A stretch of DNA of 64,000 bases from CAVONV01 sp963697355. Its GTDB lineage: Bacteria; Acidobacteriota; Vicinamibacteria; Marinacidobacterales; DATDRI01. The stretch covers positions 1,054,001 through 1,118,000 of the forward strand of contig CAVONV010000023.1 in NCBI GenBank assembly GCA_963697355.1, given 5' to 3'. The translations under genes were made by a program, and so were the position numbers. Every line of letters starts with the position of its first letter. Position 1 is the first letter of the stretch. The notes under the pieces were generated by a model. The model made no database searches, was not told where the DNA came from, and saw nothing but the letters and a program-made list of their open reading frames with translations. Shown in pieces: positions 26,107 through 36,780 of this stretch.

Positions 26107-28207
26107 TCACCGGTCGGACATCTTCTCAATGGGCATCATTCTCTATGAGATGGCGACGGGACAACGTCCGTTCAGCGGTGACACGGCGGCTTCACTCATT
26201 TCTTCAATCCTGAGAGACACACCGCAATCCGCAACAGAGGTGAATCCCGGCCTGCCCCGTGACCTAGGGAAGATCATCCGACGCTGTTTGGTGAAGGACA
26301 CCGAACATCGTTACCAGACCACTAAGGATGTCCGGAACGAGCTGGAGGAACTGAAGAAGGAGGTGGATTCGGGGGATGTTCTCGTTGCGGATCAAGTTCT
26401 GGAACCGGTGGCGCGCCGGGGCAAACGGCATCGGGTCTGGATCGCAGCCGCGATTGTGGCAATAACTGTGGGCATCGCTGGGTGGCTTTACCGATCTTAC
26501 TCAGAATCCCCATCACCTACGCCACGAACGGTGCCTGTGACCGGCTTCGCTGGGATGGAGTGGTGGCCGGCTTTGTCGCCCGATGGGGAGCAGGTCGCAT
26601 TTGTGTGGAAACGGGAGGGCGAAGAACATTTCCACCTCTACGTCAAGATGATTGAAGGTGGGGATCCATTGCAGCTCACTGAGGGACCTGCCATTGACTA
26701 CAGTCCGGTCTGGTCTCCCGACGGGAGGCAGATCGCTTTTCTCCGATTGGTGGAGTATCAACTGTTAGGCCAAGGGAAGAGCGACGTTTTGGTCATTCCG
26801 GCCCTGGGCGGACCGGAACGTCGGCTGGGTAGCCTATCCACCAGTGAAGAACAAAATGGGGGCTGGAATCCAGGACTGGCTTGGTCGCCTGACGGTCGCT
26901 TCCTCGCCGTTGTGGACAAGGCCTCGAGTGGGAAGGCGCATAGCATCTCCCTCCTTTCCGTCGAAACCGGTGAGAAGCTAAAACTGTCCTCACCACCCCC
27001 AGGTACCCGTTATGGAGACAAACAGCCCGCTTTTTCTCCCGATGGCCATACGTTAGCCTTCATCCGAATGACGAACCTTCTGCGCGCCGAGATTCATATC
27101 CAGTCTCTGAGCGGAGGAGAAGCCAAGCCTCTTACCGCGGATGAGTTCATCACGGATTTGGACTGGGTGCCCGATGGCTCGGCTGTTGTGTTCTCCTCTG
27201 GGAGCGAAAGCGAAGCGGGGTCCCACCTTTCGAGCATACCCGTGAGCGGTGGCACTCCCAACCTTCTTCCCTTTGGTGAAATGGCGGCGACGATTTCTAT
27301 TGCCAGGGAAGGAGGCAGGCTGGTCTATGACAAGCGGGCTTGGTTCAATGCCGACATCTGGCGTATCGACGGGCCGGCCTCGGAAGATCACGGTCCCCCA
27401 ACGAAGCTGATTTCCTCTTCACGTGCGGACTGGGGTCAGGAGTATTCCCCAGACGGTACGAGCATTGCGTTTGCATCCGAACGAGGAGGTACCAACAACA
27501 TCTGGACGTGCGATAGTGACGGCACGAATTGCACTCAGTTGACCCGACTGGAACGTGCGATCAATCCGCGCTGGTCTCCAGATGGTATGCGTGTCGCTTC
27601 TAGCGGTTCTGAGGGAGGCTCCTCCTACGGCATCTACGTTACGGAAATTGAAGGGAGATTTACACGCCGCCTCGCCGAGGCTCGCAGTTCTGAGAGCTGG
27701 TCGCGTGATGGACGATGGATTTATTTCACTTCCAACCGTGGCGGAGAGCGTCAGATTTGGAAGATGCCCGCGGAGGGTGGGGATCCTGTACAGGTCACAA
27801 AAAAAGGAGGCGGAAATCCCAAGGAATCCGAAAATGGAGAATTCCTTTACTACGCCGACAAAACGGGTACCTGCACGATACGAAGAGTCCCTGTGGGTGG
27901 AGAAGAGGAGACACCCATCATGGGCAACAAAAAGACTCAAAGTGATTGTTGGACGTTATGGAGACACCATATCCTCTATCTCTACGACGACGATGACCGC
28001 AAACGTCACATCGAGCTCTTCGATTTGGAAACTCAGCAAGTGAAACGGGTCTTCTCATTCAAACCAGAGCCTTTTTGGGATTTCAGCCCCTACAGCGGCG
28101 GGTTGTGGAGCGGCATGACGGTCTCGCCGGACGGACGGTGGATTCTCATTTCGGTGGAGCCACCCGGCACGAGCGACATCATGTTGGTGGAGAACTTTCA
28201 CTACTAG
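26107..28207 (+). CDS. K3: kinase C-terminal helices, membrane helix and PD40 propeller
   Basis: Continues K3 after the +1 step (DHRSDIFSMGIILYEMATGQ). A membrane helix follows (WIAAAIVAITVGIAGWLY), then a long PD40/TolB propeller with repeated LSPDG, WSPDGRQIAF and YSPDGTSIAFASERGG units, ending PPGTSDIMLVENFHY. The open frame extends back to 25994, but residues before DHRSD are out of frame. The propeller is uninterrupted for over 600 residues, which argues against uniformly poor sequence quality. Confidence 0.85.
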
Positions 28208-28245
28208 GCAAGGTTTTCCGTATTCTCTAGCGCCGTTGTACCCAA

Positions 28246-28360
28246 CTCGTTCCGGACCGATGCTAGGTTGAGGACACAAGCTGCAGAAACTGCCATCAAC
28301 GGCCCGTGACTGAGCCGTTTTCGGGTGAGCGGGTCGCAGTACGTCGATTGTTGGTTTCAA
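28246..28360 (+). repeat. Dispersed repeat, copy R3, upstream of K4
   Basis: GTTCCGGACCGATGCTAGG, the CTGCAGAAACTGCC tail, and then the same roughly 60-bp extension found after the HNH gene (GAGCCGTTTTCGGGTGAGC). With the promoter-leader behind it the match to 22400-22590 is about 190 bp. The HNH coding sequence itself is absent here, so this is an orphan tail. Confidence 0.75.
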
Positions 28361-28375
28361 ACTCTCCCGCAACCT

Positions 28376-28427
28376 TTGACTTCGCTCCCTGAAAAGCCAT
28401 ATCCTCATCCAGACGCGGAGGTCCTCC
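28376..28427 (+). promoter_or_regulatory. Promoter and leader of K4
   Basis: TTGACT (28376-28381), an 18-bp spacer and TATCCT (28400-28405), with GGAGGTCCTCC at 28417-28427 directly before the ATG. Third instance of the shared kinase promoter. Confidence 0.7.
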
Positions 28428-29828
28428 ATGATTGGTCGGACACTCTCCCACTACAAGGTCCAAGAGAAGATTGGCGAAGGTGGAATGGGAGAGGTGTATC
28501 TTGCCAAAGACACCAAGCTGGATCGTGAAGTTGCTGTTAAGGTTCTACCTGCGACCTTCTCTGAGAACAAGGAACGCCTGGCCCGATTCGAGCGTGAAGC
28601 CCGCTTACTCGCTTCACTGAATCATCCCAACATCGCCGCCATCTTCGAGTTCGAGGAATCCGATGGCGTGCACTTCCTTGCGTTGGAGTATGTCCCGGGA
28701 GAAACACTGGCAGAGCGAATCAAGCGAGGGGCCATTCCTATTGATGAAACCCTTCCACTGTTCAAGCAAATCGCCGAAGGTCTCGAAGCGGCACATGAGA
28801 AGGGTGTGATTCATCGAGACTTGAAGCCCGCCAACATCAAGGTCACGCCTGAGGGCAAGGTCAAGGTACTCGATTTTGGGCTGGCTAAGGCGATGGCGGG
28901 AGAAACTCCCGTTCAGGGCCTATCCGAGTCACCAACCATCACCAGGGAGCACACAGAAGCGGGAGTCCTTCTCGGTACAGCGCCCTATATGAGCCCCGAG
29001 CAGGCGCGTGGCAAGCCTGTAGATAAGCGAACCGACATCTGGGCTTTCGGATGTTGCTTGTACGAGGCTCTGACGGGAAAGGCAGTGTACCTTGGGGATA
29101 CCGTCACCGACACGATTGCCAAGATTGTGGAAAGGGAGCCGGACTGGGACGCACTGCCCCATATGACATCGACGGCAATCCGGAACCTGCTTCGTAGATG
29201 CCTTCAGAAAGACTCCCGGCGCCGTCTCCACGACATGGCGGACGCACGCATCGAGATCGAGGAAGCAATTGCTGAGCCATCCTTACCCAGAGAAGAACCA
29301 GTTCGCGTTTCGAACGCTCAAAAATGGCGAGTCGCGGTGGCATGGTTCGTCGGAGTACTACTCGGGGGACTCGCGATCTGGGCGTTGATGCGTGGACCTG
29401 TGCTCGAGCCAAAAACTCCAATTCGCTTTGCCATAGCCACCCCTCCTCTTGTCACTAATGTTCCCAGTCCTCAAATTGCTATTTCGCCTGACGGGACAAA
29501 GCTCGTGTATGTTGCCGAACATGCGGGAAAACGCCAGCTCTACCTCCAAGAAATAGGGGAGATGGAAGCCACTCCGATTGCAGGGCACGGAGAACGGACT
29601 CGTACCTTTCTTCTCTCCGGACGGCCAATGGGTAGGCTTCGGCGATGTGGACGACGTAGCGCTAAAGAAGGTTTCACTCCGGGGCGGACCACCACTAACT
29701 GTCTTCGGCGACAGTCTTGGGTGCACCGCATTGGGGCACGGAGGACACAATTTTCTTTGTGCATGGGACGGCTTCCGGATCGGGTATTAAGCGAATCTCC
29801 GCCGCGGGAGGAACAGAAGAGGTTCTGA
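28428..29828 (+). CDS. K4: Ser/Thr kinase with PD40 propeller, N-terminal part
   Basis: Close paralogue of K1 (the first 80 residues are nearly the same). It has IGEGGMGEVYLAKDTKLDRE, VAVKVL, HRDLKPAN, DFGLAKAM and SPEQARGKPVDKRTDIWAFG. A membrane helix follows (WRVAVAWFVGVLLGGLAIW), then the first propeller blades. The frame breaks near 29600, inside the blade reading PIAGHGERT. Two or three further frame changes (29600-29960) lead into 29940-31139. The kinase half is complete. Confidence 0.87.
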   Translation: MIGRTLSHYKVQEKIGEGGMGEVYLAKDTKLDREVAVKVLPATFSENKERLARFEREARLLASLNHPNIAAIFEFEESDGVHFLALEYVPGETLAERIKRGAIPIDETLPLFKQIAEGLEAAHEKGVIHRDLKPANIKVTPEGKVKVLDFGLAKAMAGETPVQGLSESPTITREHTEAGVLLGTAPYMSPEQARGKPVDKRTDIWAFGCCLYEALTGKAVYLGDTVTDTIAKIVEREPDWDALPHMTSTAIRNLLRRCLQKDSRRRLHDMADARIEIEEAIAEPSLPREEPVRVSNAQKWRVAVAWFVGVLLGGLAIWALMRGPVLEPKTPIRFAIATPPLVTNVPSPQIAISPDGTKLVYVAEHAGKRQLYLQEIGEMEATPIAGHGERTRTFLLSGRPMGRLRRCGRRSAKEGFTPGRTTTNCLRRQSWVHRIGARRTQFSLCMGRLPDRVLSESPPREEQKRF

Positions 29829-29939
29829 TCCGCCCTCGCGCAGAGAAAGGCGAGTGGTCACTTTGGATTTCCAGAAGTCCTTCCCGGCGGAAAAGAAGTT
29901 CTGTTCGTATCTCAAGACGGATCTTCAAAAACACTGCGC

Positions 29940-31139
29940 GTGGAGGTGCAGTCTCTCGAGACGGGTGATCGAAAAACGCTCATGGAGGGTGGGAGTGCTG
30001 CGCATTACGCGCCGAGTGGGCACCTGGTCTATGCAGAAGCCGGTTCGATCTTGGCCGCACCCTTCGATCTCGCAAGGCTCGAGCTGACGGGGGCTCCCGT
30101 TCCCGTCCTCGAGGACGTCAGAATGACTCTTAATGGGGACAACGCTCACTTCAGTTTCTCGAGAACCGGAACCCTGGCCTATGTGCCGGGCGGCGAGCAA
30201 CATCAGAGGGACTTATTAACACTCGTTTGGGTGGATCGAAAAGGCAAAGCCGAACCTATGACCGACCAGCGGCGACTCTTCACGGGTCCGAGATTATCCC
30301 CCGCGGGCGACCGGATAGCGATGTGGCTAATGGGAGGCAATCCACAAGTCTGGGTGTATGAGATGGAACGTGGCACTTTGACGCCACTCACCTCAGAAGG
30401 TCAGAGCTTCTTTCCTATTTGGAGCCCCGATGGGAAGCATTTGGTCTTTCCCTCGATGAGGTCTGGGGGCGTGCCGAACCTGTTCTGGAAATCTGCTGAT
30501 GGCAGCGACTCCGCAGAACGCCTCACCTCAAGCGAGTTTTCTCAGCAGCCCTACTCATGGTCGTCCGACGGTAGAGTCCTCTTCTTTCAACAGAGCCGTG
30601 ATCCCGAGACGGCTTTCGATGTCTGGGTGCTCCCTATTGGAGAGGACGGCAACCCTGGATCGCCCGAGCCGTTTCTCAAAACACCTTCCAACGAAATGCA
30701 TCCGGCGCTGTCGCCCGACGGCCAATGGCTTGCGTATGTCTCCAATGCGTCAGGGCGCGATGAGGTATATGTAACGCCGTTTCCCGGACCCGGCGCCAAA
30801 GTGATGGTTTCGACTGGCGGGGGCGTTCAACCTGCGTGGGCTCCAAGTGGGCGAGAGCTCTTTTATCGTGAGCAAGACCCCGATATTAGATCAAAGCTCT
30901 TTCGTATGATGGTCGTGGACATCGTGACCCAGCCGAAATTCCGCCCAGGGAAAGCTCGGGTGCTCTTTGAGGGACCTTACGATCCCGGTCCGGGTTATGG
31001 ACGCGGCTACGACATCACATCCGACGGTCAACGCTTCGTGATGATCAAGCGCCCCGATGAATCCGGACCGCAACCGCAACAGATCAATGTGATTATCAAT
31101 TGGTTCGAGGAGCTCAAACGCCTCGTTCCGACGAACTGA
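29940..31139 (+). CDS. K4: PD40 propeller, C-terminal part
   Basis: A 399-codon frame continuing the K4 propeller (GHLVYAEAGSILAAPFDLA, LSPAGDRIAMWLMGG, WSPDGKHLVFPSMRSGG), ending in the family tail NWFEELKRLVPTN. It is the homologue of residues about 510-909 of K1. The stop at 31139 touches the ATG of K5 (31141). Confidence 0.85.
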   Translation: MEVQSLETGDRKTLMEGGSAAHYAPSGHLVYAEAGSILAAPFDLARLELTGAPVPVLEDVRMTLNGDNAHFSFSRTGTLAYVPGGEQHQRDLLTLVWVDRKGKAEPMTDQRRLFTGPRLSPAGDRIAMWLMGGNPQVWVYEMERGTLTPLTSEGQSFFPIWSPDGKHLVFPSMRSGGVPNLFWKSADGSDSAERLTSSEFSQQPYSWSSDGRVLFFQQSRDPETAFDVWVLPIGEDGNPGSPEPFLKTPSNEMHPALSPDGQWLAYVSNASGRDEVYVTPFPGPGAKVMVSTGGGVQPAWAPSGRELFYREQDPDIRSKLFRMMVVDIVTQPKFRPGKARVLFEGPYDPGPGYGRGYDITSDGQRFVMIKRPDESGPQPQQINVIINWFEELKRLVPTN

Positions 31140-31140
31140 C

Positions 31141-31845
31141 ATGACACTCCAACCCGGCACCCGACTCGGCCATTACGAGATCACGTCTCTGCTTGGCTCG
31201 GGTGGGATGGGTGAGGTCTACCGGGCGAAGGATGAACACCTCAGTCGAGACGTGGCAATCAAGGTTCTCCCCACAGGGACGCTTGCGGATGAACACGTCC
31301 GGCAAAGATTTCGCAAGGAAGCCTTGGCGTTGTCCAAGCTCAACCACCCCAACATCGCAACCGTTCATGACTTCGACACCCAGGCGGGTGTGGACTTCAT
31401 CGCAATGGAGCTGGTCGAAGGGGTGTCGTTAGCGGATAAGGTAAAGACAGGACCTTTGCCGGAGAAGGAAATCTCCGCTCTGGGATCACAAATCGCCGAC
31501 GCGTTAGAAGAAGCGCATGAAAGCGAGATCATCCACAGGGATCTGAAGCCTGGGAACATCGTCGTGACACCCAAAGGCCGGGTGAAGGTGCTTGATTTTG
31601 GTCTGGCGAAAATGCTGCGTCCAGTTAGTGATGAAGCCACCACCGAAGCCTTGACGCAAGAGCACGCGGTTGCGGGAACCCTTCCCTACATGTCGCCGGA
31701 GGAACTGACGCGGCGAGAAGATCCGACCATCGCAGCGATCTGTTTCTCCTTCGGCGTCGTGCTCTACGAAATGGCCACAGGTCGTCGGCCTTTCCAGCAT
31801 ACGATCTCGACAGCGTTGGCGGATGCCATTGGCCGAGAATGCTGA
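31141..31845 (+). CDS. K5: K6-type kinase N-terminal part (first half of a chimera)
   Basis: Almost identical to the first 228 residues of K6 for its first 560 bp (MTLQPGTRLGHYEITSLLGS, HRDLKPGN, DFGLAKML, SPEEL). It then diverges slightly with small indels near 31710-31750. At about 31826-31831 the sequence jumps into a K7-type kinase at the point corresponding to AENAERRARFEREAKAV, and the original frame stops at 31845. It therefore lacks the last kinase helices, membrane helix, TolB_N domain and TPRs of K6. Confidence 0.8.
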   Translation: MTLQPGTRLGHYEITSLLGSGGMGEVYRAKDEHLSRDVAIKVLPTGTLADEHVRQRFRKEALALSKLNHPNIATVHDFDTQAGVDFIAMELVEGVSLADKVKTGPLPEKEISALGSQIADALEEAHESEIIHRDLKPGNIVVTPKGRVKVLDFGLAKMLRPVSDEATTEALTQEHAVAGTLPYMSPEELTRREDPTIAAICFSFGVVLYEMATGRRPFQHTISTALADAIGREC

Positions 31846-34340
31846 GCGTCGAGCACGATTTGAACGAGAAGCAAAAGCGGTAGCTGCTCTCGACCATCCC
31901 AACATCGTCACCATCTATTCAGTCGAAGAAGCAGAGGGCGTTCACTTCTACACGATGCAGTTGGTGAAGGGCAAGACGCTCACGGAGCTGATTCCGAAGA
32001 AAGGGAATGTCGCTCAACAAGTTCTTCGAGATTGCGATTCCTCTGGCCGATGCCGTGAGTGCCGCTCATGAGCAAGGGATCATTCACCGTGACTTGAAGC
32101 CTGACAATCTCATGGTTGGGGATGATGGGCGGCTCAAGATTCTCGACTTCGGCCTGGCGAAGCTGAAGCCTGGGAATGCAGAGGAAGGGGCAGTGAGCTT
32201 CCCACTCAATCGGCCACGGCTGAGGGACGGATCCTGGGCACGGTGGCGTATATGTCGCCCGAGCAGGCGGAAGGGAAGACAGTCGATCACCGCTCGGACA
32301 TCTTCTCAATCGGGATCATTCTCTATGAGATGGCGACGGGGGAACGCCCCTTCAAAGGTGACACGGCGGTGTCGCTACTCTCTTCGATACTCAAAGATAA
32401 GCCTCAGTCAGCCACAGAAGTGAATCCAGAGCTTCCGCGTGACCTCGGGAAAATCATCCGACGGTGCCTGGTCAAGGACCCCGAGCATCGTTATCAGACG
32501 GCCAAGGATCTTCGGAACGAGTTCGAAGAGCTGAAGACGGAGCTGGATTCCGGACAGATCGTGGAGGAGTGCCGCACCTATCACCGTACGCTCGCGCGCA
32601 CGCAACAAGATCATCGTCGCGGTGTCGGTTGCGGTCATGGCTACCTTTGTTCTGACTCTTCTGCTGACGCGATCGGCCCGTGAAACCCAACCAGCGCCGA
32701 ATGAAGGTGTGCTCACCCAACTCACGTCGCAAGCCCGGAGCGGAGTGGTTTCCCAGCCTATCACCGGACGGTGACACCGTCGTCTACGCAAGCGAGGCTT
32801 CCGGAAACTCGGACATCTATCGCCAACGGGTTCGGAGGAGAAGCCGCATTCAACATCACCGAGGATTGCCTCCAAGATGATTACATGCCCGCGTTCTCTC
32901 CCGATGGTGAGGCGATCGTATTTCGATCCGAGCGTGAGGGCGGAGGGCTCTTCCTCATGGGGGCAACGGGTGAATCCGTCAAGCGTTTGACGGACTTCGG
33001 CTACAACCCGGCCTGGTCCCCTGACGGAAAGAACGTTGTGTTCGCGACAGAATTGGTCATGGCGTTCCGGCCTAGAGGTGCCAAGAGCCAGCTCTGGGCG
33101 GTGAATGTGACGGACGGTGAGACACGGCTCATCACGGAAGGCGATGCCGTTCAACCGAGTTGGTCGCCTGACGGAGGGCGTATTGCATACTGGGCGATTC
33201 ACAAAGGTGGTCTCCGTGACATTTGGACCGTGCCGGCAGATGGAGGGGAGGCGGTTCCAGTTACGGATGATGCGTTTGTTGATTGGAATCCGGTATGGTC
33301 GTTCGATGGAAGGTATCTTTATTTCTCAGTGACCGCGGTGGCAGCTTCAACCTCTGGCGCATCCGTCTCGACGAGGATTCGGGAGACGTTCTTGGGACGC
33401 CCCAGTCGGTGACGACGGGTGGATCCGCCGAACGCACGCACATCGGATTTTCGGAGGACGGAAGCCGCATGGTGTATATCGAGCGGACGGAATCTGCAAA
33501 CATCTGGAAGGTGGCTCTCGATCCCAACACGGGGACGGTCGAAGGTGAACCGCAGCTTATCACGTTTGGGACGAGACAAGTGTACGCCCCGGATGTATCA
33601 CCCGACGGTCATTGGTTGGCTTTCTACACCTATGTCAATCAACAAGAAGACATCTACATTATGCGCACGGATGGTACCGGCCGCCGCCAGCTTACGAACG
33701 ATATTCACAAGGACCGCTGCCCTTTATGGTCTCCTGACGGCAAAAAGGTAAGCGTTCTATTTCTAATCGCAGCGGTATCTATGACGTGTGGACTATCAAT
33801 CCAGATGGGAGTGGACTGACTCAGCTCACCCAAATTCCCGAGTGGAATGTCATACCCGGGGCATTGGTCACCAAGTGGAACGAGCATCGCTTATCTACAG
33901 CCAAGACGGTAATTGCTATCTCTTGGATCTTAAGCGTTCGTGGAATGAGCAGGAACCGCAGCCGCTACCTCATCTTGAGGGAGGCCAGGCCTTTGAGCCA
34001 CGTTCTTGGTCTCCCAATGGAGAGTACATTGCTGGGACGGTCTACCGTAAACCTGGCATTGTTATCTACTCCGTGAAGGCCAAGCATTACCGAAGACTCA
34101 CAGACTTCGGAGTGGGGGTCCCGTTGGTTGCCTGACAGTCAAAGGCTCCTTTTCACGCATAACGGAGTGGTCTCGCTTTTGGACAGCCGATCAGGGGCGG
34201 TTCAAGAGAGGGTCCTTGCGGTTCCGCCCGATTCTATCGGCTTCTTTTCCACAACGCGGGATGGCCGTGATCTCTATTTTCTGCGTTTCCGCTGGGAAGC
34301 CGACATCTGGATGCTCACCCTCAACGAGGAGCGGGAGTAA
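31823..34340 (+). pseudogene. K5: K7-type kinase and PD40 propeller, second half of chimera, broken
   Basis: After the junction it follows K7 from its residue about 43. The kinase pieces are in three frames: VAALDHPNIVTIYSVEEAEG (31823-32000), HRDLKPDN and DFGLAKL (32007-32190), and MSPEQAEGKTVDHRSDIFSI (32243-32580). A broken membrane helix near 32610-32670 and PD40 blades in further frames follow (32771-33412, 33283-33819, 33788-34135, 34128-34340), ending SDIWMLTLNEERE like K7. The +1 change that K3 and K7 share is absent here (GKTVDHRSD reads through). The K7-type glycine loop was deleted at the junction, so the second kinase cannot bind ATP normally. Confidence 0.8.
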
Positions 34341-34384
34341 CCAGTACGCTCAAGTAGCCGCAAAAGTGGCAGCCCAAGCTGTGG

Positions 34385-34433
34385 GGCAAAGGCAGCTGGT
34401 TCGAGGAACTAAAACGCCTCGTACCGACAAACT
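34385..34433 (+). other. Stray kinase tail before K6
   Basis: Encodes SWFEELKRLVPTN and a stop, which is the C-terminal tail of K1 and K4, immediately before the K6 start. The same tail-start junction is found at 31095-31145 (K4 into K5). This shows that the K4-tail/K5-start segment and this segment are copies of one block. Confidence 0.7.
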
Positions 34434-34436
34434 GAC

Positions 34437-36776
34437 ATGGCACTCCAACCCGGCACCCGACTCGGCCATTACGAGATCACGTCTCTGCTTGGCTCGGGTG
34501 GGATGGGTGAGGTCTACCGGGCGAAGGATGAACACCTCAGTCGAGACGTGGCAATCAAGGTTCTCCCCACAGGGACGCTTGCGGATGAACACGTCCGGCA
34601 AAGATTTCGCAAGGAAGCCTTGGCGTTGTCCAAGCTCAACCACCCCAACATCGCAACCGTTCATGACTTCGACACCCAGGCGGGTGTGGACTTCATCGTA
34701 ATGGAGCTGGTCGAAGGGGTGTCGTTAGCGGCTAAGGTAAAGACAGGACCTTTGCCGGAGAAGGAAATCTCCGCTCTGGGATCACAAATCGCCGACGCGT
34801 TAGAAGAAGCTCATGAAAGCGAGATCATCCACAGGGATCTGAAGCCTGGGAACATCGTCGTGACACCCAAAGGCCGGGTGAAGGTGCTTGATTTTGGTCT
34901 GGCGAAAATGCTGCGTCCAGTTAGTGATGAAGCCACCACCGAAGCCTTGACGCAAGAGCACGCCGTTGCGGGAACCCTTCCTTACATGTCGCCGGAGGAG
35001 TTACGGGGAGAAAAAGCCGATCAAAGGAGTGACCTGTTTTCGTTCGGTGTTGTGCTCTACGAGTTGGCCACAGGTCGTCGGCCTTTCGAGCACACGATCT
35101 CGACAGCGCTAGCCGACGCAATCATCCACAAGCCACCCGAACCGCCAAGCACGCATAACCGGAAGGTCTCGCCAGGGCTGGAGGCCATCATTACTAAGGC
35201 CCTGGACAAGAACCCCGAGCATCGCTACCAGTCGGCACGGGAGATGCGGGTGGATTTGGAGAGGCTGACTGCGCCGGTGTCAGGGACCGTTCCCGAGCGC
35301 AGGGAAACTTTGCGGCGATGGCTTTGGGTGGCGGGTGCGGTCGCGGTAATCGCTCTATTAGCAACGCTAGCCTATTGGTTGGTGGGCGGCGGCGATGCTC
35401 CGAAGATCGAGTCGATTGCGGTGCTTCCTCTGGAGAATATGTCCGGAGATCCGGAGCAGGAGTACTTCAGCGATGGGTTGACGGATGCCCTCATCAACGA
35501 GCTGGCCCAGATCGGTTCCATCAAGGTAATCTCCCGCACCTCGGTGATGCAATACAAAGGAACCCGTACGCCTTTGCCCGAGATCGCCAAGGAGCTGAAC
35601 GTCATGGGCATCGTGGAGGGGTCGGTACTACGCGAAGGTGAGCGAGTGGCGGTCACAGCGCAGCTCATCGACGCAGCAAAGGACGAGCATCTGTGGAGCC
35701 AAAGTTTCGAGAGGGACTTGCGGGATTTCATCACGTTACGCAAGGAATTGGCCCAGGCGATTGCTGCGGAGATTCGTGCCGAGTTGACGCCTGAAATGAA
35801 GGCACGGCTGGCCGAGAGGAAGCCTGTCAATCCGCAAGCCCAAGAAGCGTTCTTGAAGGCCATGTGGTACACGGATAATGCTCGGAGCTTTCCCGAGTTC
35901 GAGAGCTGCTTGGAGCGCTTTCAGAAGGTTATCGATATCGACCCCGGATTCGCCCCGGCGTATATCGAGATGGCTTCACTCTATGGAACGTTGGGTTTCA
36001 ACAGCTATCTGCCTCCCCAAGACGCATACGGGCGCGCGAAGGAACTTGCCAATAAGGCTTTGGAATTGGATGACTCGTTCTATGAAACACATTTGATCCT
36101 TGCCTCGACTCATTCCTATGAATGGGACTGGGCTGCTGCTGAGCTGGCGAGAAGGCGAGCCGCTGAGCTCAACCCGAACCTCAAGTTTGCCCTATGGTTG
36201 CGGTTGCGGGGGCATTACGAGGAAGCCATTCAAGCCGTGAAGTACCTGATCGAGGTTAACCCAAAGTCGCTAGGGCCGCGCCATTCCCTCGCGTGGGCCT
36301 ACTTCGTTGCCTCTCGCTACGACGAAGCCATTGCCCAAGCCAAGGAGGTGCTGGAGGCGCAACCCGCCATGACTTTTACCCACATCATTCTTGGATGGAG
36401 CTACGCCTTCAAGGGCATGCACGCCGAAGCCGTCGCCTCCTGCGACAAAGGTCGAGAACTCCATCCCCCGGGAGCCAACATCCGCGGAGACTCCGGGTGC
36501 GCCTATGTCTACTCGCTCGCAGGAGATCGTGAAAAGGCACAGAAGATTCTGGACGAATGGATGAACCTGTCGCAAGAGCGATTCGTCGATCCCTATTACA
36601 TCGCAAGAATGCACCTTGCGGCCGCCAACGTTGAGAAAACATTTGAATGGCTGGAGAAGGCCTACCAGGAACACACGGTGGGTATGGTCGGCCTCAAGGA
36701 GGACCGATGGCTGGACACCATCCGCGACGATCCCCGCTTCCAAGACCTAATGCGCCGCATGAACTTCCCGGAGTGA
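34437..36776 (+). CDS. K6: Ser/Thr kinase with TolB_N-like domain and TPR repeats
   Basis: Intact 779-residue protein and the reference for its family here. The kinase domain has LGSGGMGEV (18-26), Lys41, HRDLKPGN (132-139), DFG (152-154) and SPEEL (185-189). A membrane helix lies at about 295-316. A TolB_N/FlgO-like domain follows at about 326-440 (IAVLPLENMSGDPEQEYFSD, GLTDALINELAQIG, GIVEGSVLREGERVAVTAQL). TPR-like repeats fill about 450-760, and the C-terminus is FQDLMRRMNFPE. Signal input is probably through the TPR part outside the membrane. K7 follows after 4 bp. Confidence 0.93.
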   Translation: MALQPGTRLGHYEITSLLGSGGMGEVYRAKDEHLSRDVAIKVLPTGTLADEHVRQRFRKEALALSKLNHPNIATVHDFDTQAGVDFIVMELVEGVSLAAKVKTGPLPEKEISALGSQIADALEEAHESEIIHRDLKPGNIVVTPKGRVKVLDFGLAKMLRPVSDEATTEALTQEHAVAGTLPYMSPEELRGEKADQRSDLFSFGVVLYELATGRRPFEHTISTALADAIIHKPPEPPSTHNRKVSPGLEAIITKALDKNPEHRYQSAREMRVDLERLTAPVSGTVPERRETLRRWLWVAGAVAVIALLATLAYWLVGGGDAPKIESIAVLPLENMSGDPEQEYFSDGLTDALINELAQIGSIKVISRTSVMQYKGTRTPLPEIAKELNVMGIVEGSVLREGERVAVTAQLIDAAKDEHLWSQSFERDLRDFITLRKELAQAIAAEIRAELTPEMKARLAERKPVNPQAQEAFLKAMWYTDNARSFPEFESCLERFQKVIDIDPGFAPAYIEMASLYGTLGFNSYLPPQDAYGRAKELANKALELDDSFYETHLILASTHSYEWDWAAAELARRRAAELNPNLKFALWLRLRGHYEEAIQAVKYLIEVNPKSLGPRHSLAWAYFVASRYDEAIAQAKEVLEAQPAMTFTHIILGWSYAFKGMHAEAVASCDKGRELHPPGANIRGDSGCAYVYSLAGDREKAQKILDEWMNLSQERFVDPYYIARMHLAAANVEKTFEWLEKAYQEHTVGMVGLKEDRWLDTIRDDPRFQDLMRRMNFPE

Positions 36777-36780
36777 ACCG

